Source: Streptomyces sp. NBC_00162 (GTDB lineage: Bacteria > Actinomycetota > Actinomycetes > Streptomycetales > Streptomycetaceae). From it: DNA of 64,000 nucleotides. The notes under the pieces were generated by a model. That model was given only the letters and a program-made list of their open reading frames with translations, had not been told where the DNA came from and made no database searches. A program made the position numbers and the translations under genes. The first letter of the stretch is position 1; each line of letters starts with the position of its first letter. This document shows positions 42,882-52,672 of the stretch, piece after piece. Location of the stretch: the NCBI RefSeq assembly GCF_024611995.1, contig NZ_CP102509.1:7874001-7938000 (forward strand), read 5' to 3'.

Positions 42882-43032
42882 GGCCCGGCCCGCCGTTGCC
42901 CGCTGTCGCCCGAGGCCGCCGAACGGGCCCCACGGCCACGGCCGCGGCACCCGCACCGCAGGGCGTCGGGGGGAGCCGGAAGTCCCGGTCCCTCCTCACC
43001 CGTCTCCTGGGCCGTGGCTGCTGAGCGGGTCC

Positions 43033-43299
43033 TCAGGCCATCTCGTCACGGATCAGGTTGCGGTGCTCCTCGTAGACGAGCCGCGCGTCGTCGTTCGGCA
43101 GCGCCGGGGTCGTGAGGCCACAGGCGCAGGTCACCACCGTGAGATCGGACAGAGCGCGCAGGGTGTGCCCCTCGGGGCTGGTCCGGGCCGCCCCCGTCGG
43201 CTTCTCGTATCGGAGGTTGTGCGGGTAGTGGGCTGTGCGGACGGCGGCCGGGGAGATGCCGGCGCTGGTGTGGTCGAAGGTGAAGCGGTGCTCGCTCAT
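43033..43299 (-). CDS. Small hypothetical protein, 88 aa
   Basis: No family recognised. Starts MSEHRFTFDHTSAGISP at the ATG of 43299. The C-terminal half contains VTCACGLTTPALPNDDARLVYEEH, with a Cys-x-Cys pair like that in small actinobacterial proteins described only as hypothetical. There is no signal peptide or membrane segment. Codon use is like that of neighbouring genes. It diverges from the dioxygenase-like lipoprotein gene by about 200 bases. Confidence 0.65.
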   Translation of the reverse strand: MSEHRFTFDHTSAGISPAAVRTAHYPHNLRYEKPTGAARTSPEGHTLRALSDLTVVTCACGLTTPALPNDDARLVYEEHRNLIRDEMA

Positions 43300-43495
43300 G
43301 GGTCCAGTGTCGTCTGCCGGACGCCGGTAACCTGCGTCCGCGCGGCAGAACGCGAGGCGAGCATCACCGGGCCGGACGCGGAGCGGGAGTGAAGCCGGGC
43401 GTGTCGGTGCTGGTCGCAGCCCCCGCGGTCCGGCACGGTGGGCGCGGTCGGTGGCCGTCCGGCGCGACGGCCCCAGGAGCGCGCGAGGGGTTCGC

Positions 43496-44236
43496 ATGAC
43501 CGAGAACGGCATTTCCCGGACCAGCCGACGCGCGGTACTGCTGGCCGCCGGATCGGCCGGGGTCGCCGCGCTGACGGCGGCCTGTTCGGGCCCGGCGGGC
43601 CCCCGGGGGGCAGCCGGACAGGCCTCGGCGCCCGCGCCCCAGGCCGCCACGCAGCCGCCGCCCAAGGCGCAGTCACCTTCGCCGTCGGGCAGGAGCACCC
43701 CGGGCTGCGTGCTCTCGGTGGAGTCGGGCGCGGGCCCGTACTACCTCGACCTGGACCGGGTCCGGTCGGACGTCACGGAGGGCCGGGACGGTGTGCCGTT
43801 CCGGCTGGACCTGACCGTGGTGCGGGTGTCGGACGGCTGCCGCCCGGTCGAGGGCGCCGCCGTCGACGTGTGGCACGCCGACGTCTCGGGCGTCTACTCC
43901 ACCGGCGGGGACACCTTCCTGCGCGGCACGCAGGTCACGGACGCGGCCGGGCGGTGCGCGTTTCGCACGATCGTGCCCGGCTGGTACGCGGGGCTCGCGC
44001 CGCACATCCACTTCAAGGTGCGCCCCGACCGCCGCACCGAGACGACCTCGCAGTTCTTCTTCCCCGAGGAACTCCTGCTGAGGGTGTACGCGCTCCAGCC
44101 CTACGCCCGCCGCTCCGTGCCGGAGCACCCCAACACCCGCGACAGCCGCTACCGGGAATCCGGCGCCGCGATGACCCTGGCTCCCGCACCCGACGGCGAC
44201 GGTTACCGGGCCGCGTACACCGTGGGCATCGCCTGA
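43496..44236 (+). CDS. Intradiol ring-cleavage dioxygenase-like Tat lipoprotein
   Basis: Protein of 246 aa. The leader SRTSRRAVLLAAGSAGVAALTAAC has a twin-arginine-like motif and lipobox with Cys30, followed by a Pro/Ala/Gln linker. The domain (about 70-240) has the protocatechuate/catechol dioxygenase fold with all four iron ligands in place: Tyr134 (GVYS), Tyr164 (PGWYAGLAPHIHF), His170 and His172, plus VDVWHADVSG. A surface-anchored aromatic-ring dioxygenase is known in actinobacteria but its substrate is unclear. The ATG at 43496 follows GAGGGG. Confidence 0.9.
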   Translation: MTENGISRTSRRAVLLAAGSAGVAALTAACSGPAGPRGAAGQASAPAPQAATQPPPKAQSPSPSGRSTPGCVLSVESGAGPYYLDLDRVRSDVTEGRDGVPFRLDLTVVRVSDGCRPVEGAAVDVWHADVSGVYSTGGDTFLRGTQVTDAAGRCAFRTIVPGWYAGLAPHIHFKVRPDRRTETTSQFFFPEELLLRVYALQPYARRSVPEHPNTRDSRYRESGAAMTLAPAPDGDGYRAAYTVGIA

Positions 44237-44251
44237 GCCCCGCCCCGCACG

Positions 44252-44806
44252 TCAGACGGCAAGACCTTCGATCAGTTCGGCGCCGGGGAGCTCCGAGAGC
44301 AGCTTGCCGGGCGCGATGAGCTTCCCGCGGCGGCGCCCGCTGCCGATCAGGACGTACGGCATGTCGCGGACGGCCGCGTCCACCAGCAGCGGCCAGTCGT
44401 CCGGCAGCCCCAGCGGCGTGAGGCCGCCGTACTCCATGCCCGTCAGCTCCACGGCCGTCTCCATCGGGGCGAAGGACACCTTGCGCGCCCCCAGGTGACG
44501 CCGGACGGCCCCGTTGACGTCGACCCGGCCGGCGGAGGGCACCAAGCAGGCCGCGAGGGTGGTCTGGCCACCGCGCTTGGCGGCCACCACCACGCAGTTC
44601 GCCGACTGGTCCAGCAGCTCCTGCCCGTAGTGCGCGACGAACGCGGCGGTGTCGGCGATGGCCGGGTCGGTGTCCACGTAGAGGATCTGCCCGGCGGGTA
44701 CGTCTCCCCGCCAGGCGCCGACCGCTCGCGCCACGGGCGCGGTGAGCTCGGCGAGACAGTCGGGGGCGGGGACGGCGTTGTCGAACGGGCCGATGGGAGC
44801 ACGCAT
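44252..44806 (-). CDS. YbaK/ProX-type aminoacyl-tRNA deacylase-like protein
   Basis: Protein of 184 aa with the YbaK domain (about 40-165): DQSANCVVVAAKRGGQTTLAACLVPSAGRVDVNGAVRRHLGARKVSFA, then METAVELTGMEYGGLTPLGLP and LIGSGRRRGKLIAPGKLL. Members hydrolyse mischarged tRNA or free it from editing errors in trans. The GG-x-TPxGLP loop is a family hallmark. It follows the small monooxygenase gene by about 40 bases on the same strand and converges on the dioxygenase gene. Confidence 0.9.
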   Translation of the reverse strand: MRAPIGPFDNAVPAPDCLAELTAPVARAVGAWRGDVPAGQILYVDTDPAIADTAAFVAHYGQELLDQSANCVVVAAKRGGQTTLAACLVPSAGRVDVNGAVRRHLGARKVSFAPMETAVELTGMEYGGLTPLGLPDDWPLLVDAAVRDMPYVLIGSGRRRGKLIAPGKLLSELPGAELIEGLAV

Positions 44807-44848
44807 GCCCGCACGCTAACACCGCCCCCAAGGGAGGGGCAGCGGTCG

Positions 44849-45172
44849 TCAGTCGACCTGCAGCTCGCCCATCCGGCTCCAGCCGGTCGCACCCGCGATG
44901 GTGGTGCTGACGATGTCGGGCGTCCGGGTGATCAGGGGGCGCATGGTCTCCAGGGCGGTGCGGAAGTGATCGGAGGTCACGTGTGCCTCCGCCGCGTCGT
45001 CCTGGAACGCCTCGGTCAGGACGTAGGTGTCCGGCTCCTCCAGGCTGCGGGACCACTCGAACCACAGGTTGCCGGGCTCGGCACGGGTGGCGCGGGTGAA
45101 CTCCGCGACCTTCTCGGGCCACTGGTCGACGTATTCGGGCTTGACGGGGAATTTCACCACAATGAAGATCAT
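44849..45172 (-). CDS. ABM-domain (antibiotic biosynthesis monooxygenase/quinol monooxygenase-like) protein
   Basis: Protein of 107 aa with a dimeric ferredoxin-like fold: MIFIVVKFPVKPEYVDQWPE, NLWFEWSRSLEEPDTYVLTEAFQD, then AAEAHVTSDHFRTALETM, the usual ABM/YgiN pattern. These cofactor-free enzymes oxidise quinols or act as detoxifying monooxygenases. The ATG at 45172 has no clear ribosome site. No polyketide or quinol gene is adjacent. Confidence 0.85.
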   Translation of the reverse strand: MIFIVVKFPVKPEYVDQWPEKVAEFTRATRAEPGNLWFEWSRSLEEPDTYVLTEAFQDDAAEAHVTSDHFRTALETMRPLITRTPDIVSTTIAGATGWSRMGELQVD

Positions 45173-45546
45173 TCGACCATTGTAGGCATGGGTGGGCATG
45201 GGGGGTCTGCCGGCATGTCCGTGGCTGGTCGTCAGGTCGGCGGCTCGACCTTGCCGACCGGGGCACTGGTACGGCGGACGCGTTTTGTTACAGGCGTGTG
45301 TTCGCGAATGCATCGGCAAGTGACGCGAATGTGTGGGTGGTTCGAAGAGTGTGGTCATTCCGAGGTGCTGGCGAGGAGGTCTCTTTAAGAAAGCTTGTTG
45401 GATAACGCTGACGGGCGGGGCGGCCTTGAATCAACTCCGTTAATCGGTCAGGGTTTCGAGCTGTACCCCCGGAGATTTTCCGGCTCCGGCGGGCTCACGC
45501 AACACGCCTTGACGCCCCACACGTCAACACGAGGAGCACTCTCTCC
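45173..45546. other. 374-bp AT-richer intergenic region before the subtilase gene
   Basis: No gene seen. The stretch 45280-45480 is unusually AT-rich for this window and should carry the promoters of the ABM-domain gene (minus) and the subtilase gene (plus). I cannot assign -35/-10 boxes with confidence. GAGGAG at 45531 is the subtilase ribosome site. Confidence 0.5.
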
Positions 45547-46761
45547 ATGTCAACTCACAAGCACGCACGCACCCGTTCACGCGGCTTCCGGGTCCTTGCA
45601 GTGGCCACGGGAGTCGCCACTGCAACCGGTGTCTGCATGCTGCTGTCCCCCCTCGCCGGCGCGAACACCCCGGCAGAGGGAACGGTCTACGGGCTCGGCG
45701 CACCCGGTGCGCTCAGCGGCAGCTACATCGTCATACTCGACAAGAACGCGGACCAGCAGGCACTCGTCAAGAAGTACGGCGGCGAGCTGAAGCGCACCTA
45801 CACGTCCGCGGTCAACGGCTTCTCCGCATCCGGGCTTTCGGAGACCGGAGCCAAGCGCCTCGCCGCCGACCCGGCCGTGGGCAAGGTCGTCCAGAACAAG
45901 AAGTTCTCCATCAGCAGCACCCAGGACAACCCCCCGTCCTGGGGCCTCGACCGCATCGACCAGACGGCGACCGCCGGGGACAAGAAGTACACGTACCCCG
46001 ACGCGGGCGGCGAGGGCGTCACGGCGTACGTCATCGACACCGGCGTACGCATCAGCCACAAGGACTTCGGCGGCCGGGCCACGCACGGCTTCGACGCCGT
46101 GGACAACGACCAGACCGCCGACGACGGCAACGGACACGGCACGCACGTCGCCGGGACCATCGCGGGCACCTCCCACGGGGTGGCCAAGAAGGCCAAGGTC
46201 GTCGCGGTCCGGGTGCTCGACGACAACGGGTCGGGCACCACCGAGCAGGTCGTGGCGGGCATCGACTGGGTGACGAAGAATCACAGCGGGCCCTCGGTGG
46301 CCAACATGAGCCTCGGCGGCGGCGCCGACGAGGCGCTGGACGAGGCCGTGCGCCGGTCGATAGCCGCCGGTGTCACCTTCGGCGTCGCGGCGGGCAACGA
46401 GTCCTCCGACGCCGGGCAGGGCTCTCCCTCGCGGGTCCCGGAGGCCATCACGGTGGCCTCCAGCACGGCCGACGACTCCCAGTCGTCGTTCTCCAACTTC
46501 GGTTCGGTCGTGGACCTCTACGCACCGGGCTCGGACATCACCTCCGCCTGGAACGACAGCGACAGCGGTACGAAGACCATCTCCGGCACCTCGATGGCCA
46601 CCCCGCACGTGGTCGGTGCCGCGGCCCTCTACCTGGCCGGGCACAAGGACGCCTCGCCCTCGCAGGTCGCTCAGGCCCTGACCACGGGGGCGACCCCGGG
46701 GAAGATCAGCAACCCGAGCAGCGGAACCCCGAACAAGCTGCTGAAGGTCTCCGAGAAGTAG
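45547..46761 (+). CDS. Secreted S8-family subtilisin-like serine protease
   Basis: Extracellular protease of 404 aa. Signal peptide about 1-39 (RGFRVLAVATGVATATGVCML, cleavage near LAGAN), inhibitor I9 propeptide about 55-125 (GSYIVILDKNADQQ, YTSAVNGFSASGLSE), then the catalytic domain. Triad: Asp164 (VIDTGV), His197 (GHGTHVAG) and Ser349 (SGTSMATPH); Asn284 (AAGNESS) completes the oxyanion hole. The layout matches proteinase-K-like Streptomyces proteases. It ends at residue 404 with no C-terminal add-on domain. A strong hairpin follows the stop. Confidence 0.96.
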   Translation: MSTHKHARTRSRGFRVLAVATGVATATGVCMLLSPLAGANTPAEGTVYGLGAPGALSGSYIVILDKNADQQALVKKYGGELKRTYTSAVNGFSASGLSETGAKRLAADPAVGKVVQNKKFSISSTQDNPPSWGLDRIDQTATAGDKKYTYPDAGGEGVTAYVIDTGVRISHKDFGGRATHGFDAVDNDQTADDGNGHGTHVAGTIAGTSHGVAKKAKVVAVRVLDDNGSGTTEQVVAGIDWVTKNHSGPSVANMSLGGGADEALDEAVRRSIAAGVTFGVAAGNESSDAGQGSPSRVPEAITVASSTADDSQSSFSNFGSVVDLYAPGSDITSAWNDSDSGTKTISGTSMATPHVVGAAALYLAGHKDASPSQVAQALTTGATPGKISNPSSGTPNKLLKVSEK

Positions 46762-46781
46762 CCGCAATCCGCGCGTGAACG

Positions 46782-46828
46782 CGCCGAGGCCGTCGCACCT
46801 TGGGGGAGTGCGGCGGCCTCGGCGTTTC
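46782..46828. terminator. Bidirectional intrinsic-type terminator
   Basis: Perfect 11-base arms CGCCGAGGCCG (46782-46792) and CGGCCTCGGCG (46814-46824) around a 21-base loop, followed by TTTCTC on the plus strand. It separates the subtilase gene from the convergent quaternary-amine operon. Confidence 0.85.
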
Positions 46829-46893
46829 TCAACTCGCGGGCGGCGACGAGCGGTACGTGCCGGCCCGGGGGAGGCGGCGGGGGAGCGGGTGGA

Positions 46894-47898
46894 TCAGCGC
46901 ACCCACGGCTTCCACACCTGCTCGTTGCGCTCCACCCACTTCTTCGCCGCCTGCTCGGGCGGCAGCTTTTCCTCGGCGATCATCAGAGCCACCTCGTTCT
47001 GCTCCTCGACGTTCCAGCGGAACTTCTTCAGGAACTCGGCGGCCTTCCCGCCCGCGTCCGCGAACCGCGTGTTCAGGTACTTCTGCAGCGGCGTGTGGGG
47101 ATAGGCGCAGGCCACCTTCTCCGGATCGGCGTCGCAGCCCTCCTGGTACTCGGGCAGCTTCACCTCCGTCATCGGGACCCGCTCGAACAGCCACTGCGGC
47201 TTGTACCAGTACGTGAGGAACGGCTTGCGCTCCTTCGCGAACTGCCTGATCTGCGTGATCTGCGCGGCCTCGGAACCGGCGAAGACGACCTCGAAGTCCA
47301 GGCCCAGGTTCTTCACCAGCGCCTTGTCGTTCGTGACGTACGACGGGGAGCCGTCCATCAGCTGGCCCTTGCCGCGGCTCTCGGCGGTGCCCAGCTGGTC
47401 GGCGTACTTGTCGAGGTTCTTCCAGTCGGTGACGTCCGGATGGGCCTCGGCGAAGTACGTCGGGACGAACCAGCCGATGTGGCCGGTCACGCCCAGGTCG
47501 CCGCCCGCGGTGATGGTCTTCTTGTCCTGGACGTACCGCTTCTCCTGCTCCGGGTGGCCCCAGTCCTCCAGGATCGCGTCGACCCGGCCCTGGCTGAGCG
47601 CGTCCCACGCGGGGACCTCGTCCACCTGGACGGTGTCGACCCGGTAGCCCAGCTCGTGTTCGAGCAGGTAGGCGGCGACGGCGGTGTTCGCCTGGGCGCC
47701 GACCCAGGACTGCACGGAGAGGGTGACGGTCTTCGCGCCCTGCGCGGCGGCGTACGGGGAGGCCTGGCGGGTCATGTCGGCCGCGCCGCAGCCGGTGAGC
47801 ACGGCGAGAGCGGTCACGGCGGCGAACGCGCCGAGGCGGCGACGGCCGCGCCGCGGACGGTGCCCGTTCATGTCGGTGATCTCGGTGATGTCAGGCAT
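46894..47898 (-). CDS. Quaternary-amine (glycine betaine/choline) ABC substrate-binding lipoprotein
   Basis: Lipoprotein of 334 aa: basic leader, hydrophobic segment and lipobox VLTGC with Cys37. The mature part is of the OpuAC/ProX type (VTLSVQSWVGAQANTAVAAYLLEHELGY, VDEVPAWDALSQGRVDAILEDWGHPE, GHIGWFVPTYFAEAHPDV, FLTYWYKPQWLFE). The aromatic residues Trp, Tyr and Phe of these segments are where such proteins cage trimethylammonium groups. AGGAGG lies six bases before the ATG. Distal gene of the operon, starting one base past the permease stop. Confidence 0.93.
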   Translation of the reverse strand: MPDITEITDMNGHRPRRGRRRLGAFAAVTALAVLTGCGAADMTRQASPYAAAQGAKTVTLSVQSWVGAQANTAVAAYLLEHELGYRVDTVQVDEVPAWDALSQGRVDAILEDWGHPEQEKRYVQDKKTITAGGDLGVTGHIGWFVPTYFAEAHPDVTDWKNLDKYADQLGTAESRGKGQLMDGSPSYVTNDKALVKNLGLDFEVVFAGSEAAQITQIRQFAKERKPFLTYWYKPQWLFERVPMTEVKLPEYQEGCDADPEKVACAYPHTPLQKYLNTRFADAGGKAAEFLKKFRWNVEEQNEVALMIAEEKLPPEQAAKKWVERNEQVWKPWVR

Positions 47899-47899
47899 G

Positions 47900-49963
47900 T
47901 CAGGCCTCCTTCGCGGGCTGGGTGACCCGGTCGAGCATCAGACCGAGGCAGACGATCGCGGCGCCGGCCACCAAACCGGTGGCCAGGTCGCCCTGGGCGA
48001 GGCCGAGCACGACGTCGTAACCGAGCGCGCCACCTCCGACCAGGCCGCCGATGATGACGACGGCGAGCACCAGCACCACTGCCTGGTTCAGGGCCAGAAG
48101 CAACGCGGGGCGGGCCAGCGGGAGCTGGACCTGGCGCAGCTGCTGCGACCCGGTGGCGCCGAGGGAACGGGCCGACTCCAGGGCCGCCGGGTTCACCTCG
48201 CGCAGCCCCTCGGCGGTGATGCGTACGACGGCGGGCAGCGCGTACACGACGGCGGCGGCCGCGGCCGGCGCACGGCCGACGCCGAACAGCGCGACCACCG
48301 GGATGAGGTAGACGAACTGCGGCATCGTCTGGCACACGTCGAGCACCGGACGCAGCAGACGCTGGGCTCGGGCGCTGCGGGCGGCTCCCACGCCGATCGC
48401 GAAGCCGAGGACGAGGGTGACGGCGACGGCGGCCAGCACCTGCGAGAGCGTGTCGAGGGAGGGTTCCCACACGCCGAGCACACCGATGGCGGCCAGGGCG
48501 AGGACGGCGGTCATCGCGGTGCGCCAGGTACCGGCGAGGAGGCCGAGCGCGCCGACCACCAGCAGGAGCAGCCACCAGGGGGTGGCCTGCAGCCCGGAGC
48601 GCAGGGGGTCGAGGATCCAGCCGGTGAAGCGGGCCGCCCAGTCGGCGGTGCCGCCGACCACGGGCACTCCGGAGTACAGGTGATCGGTCATCCAGCCGAC
48701 CGCCCGGTTGACCGGCTCGGCGATCGGCACGGTCCAGGACTCGGGCCACAGGGACGTGCCCGCCATACGGCCCGCGACGGCGGCGGCGACGGCCGTGAGG
48801 ACGGTGAGCAGCCGCCCGTACCAGCCCGCGAACACCCGCCGCAGCAGATGCTGCCGGGACGAGTGCGGCGGGCCGATGCCCAGCCGGCTGCCCGCCGCGT
48901 CGGCGGTGCGGTCCAGGACCACCGCGAGCAGCACGATGGGGATGCCGGCGGCGAGCGCCGCACCGACGTCAACCGAGGCGAGGGCCTGGTAGACCCGGTC
49001 GCCGAGGCCGCCCGCACCGATCACGGAGGCGATGACGGCCATCGACAGCGCCATCATGATGGCCTGGTTGACGCCGAGCAGGATCTGCCGGCGGGCCAGC
49101 GGGAGCCGCGCGGTCAGCAGGCGCTGCCGCCCGGTCGCGCCGAGCGAGGCCGCGGCTTCCAGCACCCCGGCGTCGGCCTCGCGCAGGCCCAGTGCCGTGA
49201 GCCGGGCCATCGGCGGCGCCGCGTACACCACGGTGGCCAGGACGGCGGCGGGTACGCCGATCCCGAAGACCAGCACCATCGGCAGCAGATACGCGAAGGC
49301 GGGCAGCACCTGCATGGTGTCGAGCACCGGGCGCAGCGCCCGGCCGGCCCGCGGCGACAGCCCGGCGGCGAGGCCGAGAAGGGCGCCGACCACGACGGAA
49401 GCGGCGACGGCCACGACCATCAGGGCGAGGGTCTGCATCGTCGGCACCCACATGCCGAGCAGCCCGCACGCGGCGAAGGCGGCCACGCACGTGACGGCGA
49501 GCCGCAGGCCCGCCAGGCGCAGGGCGATGAGGCCGGCCAGGGCGGTGACGCCGGTCCAGCCCGCGGCGAGCAGGACGACGTACACCGCGCGGACGGACAC
49601 CACCACGGCGTTGCTGACGTGCCCGAAGAAGTAGAGGAACAGCGGGTGGCCGTCCCGGTTGTCGATGATCCAGTCACCGGCCCGGCCGAGTGGCCCGGAG
49701 AGGTCGACGGTCAGCGCTGCGGGCCAGCTCCCGGCACCGGGGAAGGCCATCGCGAGCGGGAGCAGCACCACCGCGGCGACGGCGAGGGGCAGGACCCTGC
49801 GGCCGGCGCGGTGGTCGAGGAGCAGGGCCTTCAGGCGTCGGACCGGAGTCCTGACGGCGGCGGATCGCGGGCGATCGGGCCGCCCGCCCGAGGGCGACCG
49901 CTCCGGCTGTTCGGACCGGCCCCGCTGTCCGGGGTCCCGTACGGGTGTGGTGGTCGTGGTCAC
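47900..49963 (-). CDS. Fused double permease of the quaternary-amine ABC transporter
   Basis: Membrane protein of 687 aa with two tandem ProW/OpuAB-type permease domains (about 95-325 and 420-675) joined by a linker with extra helices. Each has its own coupling-loop segment: GVLEAAASLGATGRQRLLTARLPLARRQI and PAALESARSLGATGSQQLRQVQLPLARPA, and a repeated pattern RALRPVLDTMQVLPAFAYLLP / RLLRPVLDVCQTMPQFVYLIP. This is an internal duplication: classical systems use one such domain as a homodimer. The GTG at 49963 follows GGAGG. It works with the ATPase 52 bases upstream and the lipoprotein downstream. Confidence 0.92.
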   Translation of the reverse strand: MTTTTTPVRDPGQRGRSEQPERSPSGGRPDRPRSAAVRTPVRRLKALLLDHRAGRRVLPLAVAAVVLLPLAMAFPGAGSWPAALTVDLSGPLGRAGDWIIDNRDGHPLFLYFFGHVSNAVVVSVRAVYVVLLAAGWTGVTALAGLIALRLAGLRLAVTCVAAFAACGLLGMWVPTMQTLALMVVAVAASVVVGALLGLAAGLSPRAGRALRPVLDTMQVLPAFAYLLPMVLVFGIGVPAAVLATVVYAAPPMARLTALGLREADAGVLEAAASLGATGRQRLLTARLPLARRQILLGVNQAIMMALSMAVIASVIGAGGLGDRVYQALASVDVGAALAAGIPIVLLAVVLDRTADAAGSRLGIGPPHSSRQHLLRRVFAGWYGRLLTVLTAVAAAVAGRMAGTSLWPESWTVPIAEPVNRAVGWMTDHLYSGVPVVGGTADWAARFTGWILDPLRSGLQATPWWLLLLVVGALGLLAGTWRTAMTAVLALAAIGVLGVWEPSLDTLSQVLAAVAVTLVLGFAIGVGAARSARAQRLLRPVLDVCQTMPQFVYLIPVVALFGVGRAPAAAAAVVYALPAVVRITAEGLREVNPAALESARSLGATGSQQLRQVQLPLARPALLLALNQAVVLVLAVVIIGGLVGGGALGYDVVLGLAQGDLATGLVAGAAIVCLGLMLDRVTQPAKEA

Positions 49964-50015
49964 CCGCGCCACCTCCAAGTGCCGGAGACGGGGGCAGCGC
50001 AGCGGATTCGGCGCG

Positions 50016-51110
50016 TCATGCCGCCACCCCCCGCCCCGCCGCGGCCGGCAGACCGGCCACCACCGCGAGCAGTCCCGCGTCGTCGACGACGCCCAGGCAC
50101 CGGCCCTCGTCGACGACCCGCGCCGGGCCACCGCTGCGGGCGACGGCCTCGATGGCTTCCACCACCGTGGTCGCGGGGGTCAGCGCAGGGCCCTGACCGG
50201 CCTCGCCGTCCGTGGCGGGGCGCATCGCGCTGCGCACGGTGAGCACCTGCTCGCGCGGCACGTCGCGGACGAAGTCCCGTACGTAGTCGTCGGCGGGCGA
50301 GCCCACGATCTCCTCCGGGGTGCCGAGCTGCACGATCCGGCCGTCGCGCATCAGCGCGATCCGGTCGCCCAGGCGCAGCGCCTCGGACAGGTCGTGGGTG
50401 ATGAAGACCATCGTGCGGCCCTCCTCGTGGTGGAGCCGGGCCACCTCGCCCTGCATCTCCCGGCGGATCAGCGGGTCGAGCGCGCTGAACGGCTCGTCGA
50501 ACAACAGCACTTCCGGGTCGGCGGCAAGGGCGCGCGCGAGGCCGACCCGCTGCTGCTGGCCGCCGGACAGCTGACCGGGCCGGCGGTCCTCAAGGCCTTC
50601 GAGGCCGACCTTGCCGACCATCTCGGCAGCCTTGGCACGCCGGTCGGTACGGCCCATGCCCTGGATCTCCAGGCCGTAGGCAACGTTGTCCAGGACGCTA
50701 CGGTGCGGCAGCAGGCCGAAATGCTGGAAGACCATGGAGGCGCGGTGGCGGCGCAGTTCGCGCAGCCGGGCCGGGTCCATGGCGAGGACGTCCTCGCCGT
50801 CGATGGCGAGGGATCCGGCCGTGGGCTCGATCAGCCGGGTCAGGCAGCGCACCAGGGTGGACTTGCCCGAACCGGACAGGCCCATGACGACGAAGACCTC
50901 GCCCTTGCGGACGTCGAAGGTGACGTCGCGGACGGCGGCGGTGCAGCCGGTGCGCTCGCGCAGTTCGGCGGCGGGCAGCGCGGCCTGCTCGGAGCCCGGC
51001 ACCAGGGCGGCCTTGCGCCGGGGGCCGAAGACCTTCCACAGGCCCTGTACGGAGAACACGGGCGCGGCGCCGGCCTCGGGCACGGCGGACCCGGTATGGG
51101 CCGCGGTCAC
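50016..51110 (-). CDS. Quaternary-amine ABC transporter ATPase (ProV/OpuAA-like, CBS tail)
   Basis: ATPase of 364 aa with Walker [11 protein letters not shown]-loop [12 protein letters not shown], signature [15 protein letters not shown], Walker [14 protein letters not shown], and H-loop [11 protein letters not shown]. The spacer [20 protein letters not shown] between the first strands is the ProV/OpuAA-type insertion. The C-terminus (about 290-360) keeps a CBS-like segment ([40 protein letters not shown]), the osmosensing module of OpuA. The GTG start overlaps the stop of the GMC gene (GTGA), tying transport to choline oxidation. Confidence 0.94.
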   Translation of the reverse strand: MTAAHTGSAVPEAGAAPVFSVQGLWKVFGPRRKAALVPGSEQAALPAAELRERTGCTAAVRDVTFDVRKGEVFVVMGLSGSGKSTLVRCLTRLIEPTAGSLAIDGEDVLAMDPARLRELRRHRASMVFQHFGLLPHRSVLDNVAYGLEIQGMGRTDRRAKAAEMVGKVGLEGLEDRRPGQLSGGQQQRVGLARALAADPEVLLFDEPFSALDPLIRREMQGEVARLHHEEGRTMVFITHDLSEALRLGDRIALMRDGRIVQLGTPEEIVGSPADDYVRDFVRDVPREQVLTVRSAMRPATDGEAGQGPALTPATTVVEAIEAVARSGGPARVVDEGRCLGVVDDAGLLAVVAGLPAAAGRGVAA

Positions 51111-52657
51111 CGGACCTCACCGCCCAGCAGCTCGGCGGCCTTCTCGCCGACCATGAGTACTCCGATCATCGGGTTGACCGCGGGCATCGTCGGGAAGACA
51201 GAGGCGTCCGCGATGCGAATGCCGTCGAGGCCACGCACCTTCAAGTCCGGTCCCACAACAGCTCCTTCGTCATCGACGGCGCCCATCTTGCAGGTGCCGG
51301 CCGGGTGGTAGACGGTGTGCGCCACCGAGCGGGCGTACGCGCTCAGCGCCTCGTCGCCGGTGACCTCCGGGCCGGGGCACACCTCGCGCTTGAGCCATCC
51401 GGCCAGCGGCTCGGTCGCGGCGATCTCGCGGGCCAGCTTGATGCCGTCCACCAGCGTCCGGCCGTCGTAGTCGTCCTCGTCCGTGAAGTAGCGGAAGTCG
51501 AGGGCGGGTTTGACCTCGGGGTCCGCGCTCGTGAGGTAGAGGCGGCCGCGGCTGCGCGGCTTGGGGATGTTGGGGGTCAACGAGACGCCGTGCGCGGGTC
51601 GTTCGTACCCCAGCCGCTCCGGGTTGTCGGTGAACGGGATCTGGTAGAAGTGGAACATCAGGTCGGGCCCCGGGGAGTCCGGGTCTCGCCGGACGAACAG
51701 TCCCGCGTCGCTGTCCATCGCCGAGTTCTCGGGGATCGGGCCGTTCGTCTCCCAGACGATCACGGACTCCGGATGGTCGAGGAGGTTCTCCCCGACGCCG
51801 GGCAGATCGTGGACCGGGGGTATGCCCAGGGCCGCCAGGTCCTCGCGGGGGCCTATGCCGGAGTGCAGCAGCAGGCGCGGGGTGTCCACGGCGCCCGCGC
51901 ACACCACCACTTCGCGGCGGGCGGTGATCAGCGACTTCGTGCCGTCCGCGGCGCGGACGTGGACGCCGCGCGCCCGGGTGCCGTCCATCTCGAGGCGGTA
52001 CGCCCAGGTCTCCAGCAGGATCCGCAGGTTGGGCCGGTCGTCCATCACCGGGTGGAGGTACGCCACCGAGGCCGACGAGCGCTTGTTGGTCTCCGGGTGA
52101 TAGGCGAGGTCGAAGAATCCGGCGCCCTCGTGGAACGGCTTCTGGTTGAAGCCCTCGACACGCGGCACTCCCAGCGCGGTCTGGGCCGCGTCCACGAAGT
52201 CACGGGCGATGGCGTTACGGTCCGCCTCGCCGACCGGGACGATGTTGTTGAGGAGCCGGTCGAAGTACGGGTCCATGGCGGCCGCGTGCCACCCCTCGGC
52301 GCCCGCGTCCGCCCACTCGTCCCAGTCGGACGGGAGCGGCTTGAAGGCGATGAGGGTGTTGTGCGAGGAGCAGCCGCCCAGGACGCGGGCCCGGCTGTGC
52401 CGGATGTGCGAGTTGCCGCGCGGCTGCTCGGTGGTGGGGTAGTCGTAGTCGAGGTCGCCGCCGAGCAGGCCCATCCAGCGGCGCAGCGTGAGCACGTCGG
52501 GCCGGTCGACGTCGCTCGGTCCGCCCTCGATGACCGCGACGGTGACGTCCGGGTCCTCGGTCAGGCGGGCAGCGATCACCGAGCCGGCGGTGCCGCCGCC
52601 GACGACGACGTAGTCGTACTCGTACTCGGACGCGTTCTGGTTCGTGTCGTTGGTCAC
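51107..52657 (-). CDS. GMC oxidoreductase, choline dehydrogenase/oxidase-like
   Basis: FAD enzyme of 516 aa. N-terminal ADP-binding [16 protein letters not shown] (about 17-32), GMC signature [26 protein letters not shown], second signature [17 protein letters not shown], and the catalytic His in [15 protein letters not shown] with downstream [18 protein letters not shown]. Between betaine-aldehyde dehydrogenase and a quaternary-amine importer, the obvious role is choline to betaine aldehyde. The GTG start is preceded by GGAGAGAC. The ligand specificity is inferred from context. Confidence 0.92.
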   Translation of the reverse strand: MTNDTNQNASEYEYDYVVVGGGTAGSVIAARLTEDPDVTVAVIEGGPSDVDRPDVLTLRRWMGLLGGDLDYDYPTTEQPRGNSHIRHSRARVLGGCSSHNTLIAFKPLPSDWDEWADAGAEGWHAAAMDPYFDRLLNNIVPVGEADRNAIARDFVDAAQTALGVPRVEGFNQKPFHEGAGFFDLAYHPETNKRSSASVAYLHPVMDDRPNLRILLETWAYRLEMDGTRARGVHVRAADGTKSLITARREVVVCAGAVDTPRLLLHSGIGPREDLAALGIPPVHDLPGVGENLLDHPESVIVWETNGPIPENSAMDSDAGLFVRRDPDSPGPDLMFHFYQIPFTDNPERLGYERPAHGVSLTPNIPKPRSRGRLYLTSADPEVKPALDFRYFTDEDDYDGRTLVDGIKLAREIAATEPLAGWLKREVCPGPEVTGDEALSAYARSVAHTVYHPAGTCKMGAVDDEGAVVGPDLKVRGLDGIRIADASVFPTMPAVNPMIGVLMVGEKAAELLGGEVR

Positions 52658-52672
52658 GTCTCTCCTACCTCC

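Larger units (their letters stand above)
42579..43032. other. Degraded intergenic stretch with orphan operator and TPR remnant
   Basis: 454 bases without an intact gene. It contains the presumed promoter of the deiminase (42579-42700), an 18-base TetR-type dyad (42750-42767) and a short reading frame resembling one tetratricopeptide unit (42789-42881). The rest shows no coding character I can defend. Confidence 0.6.
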
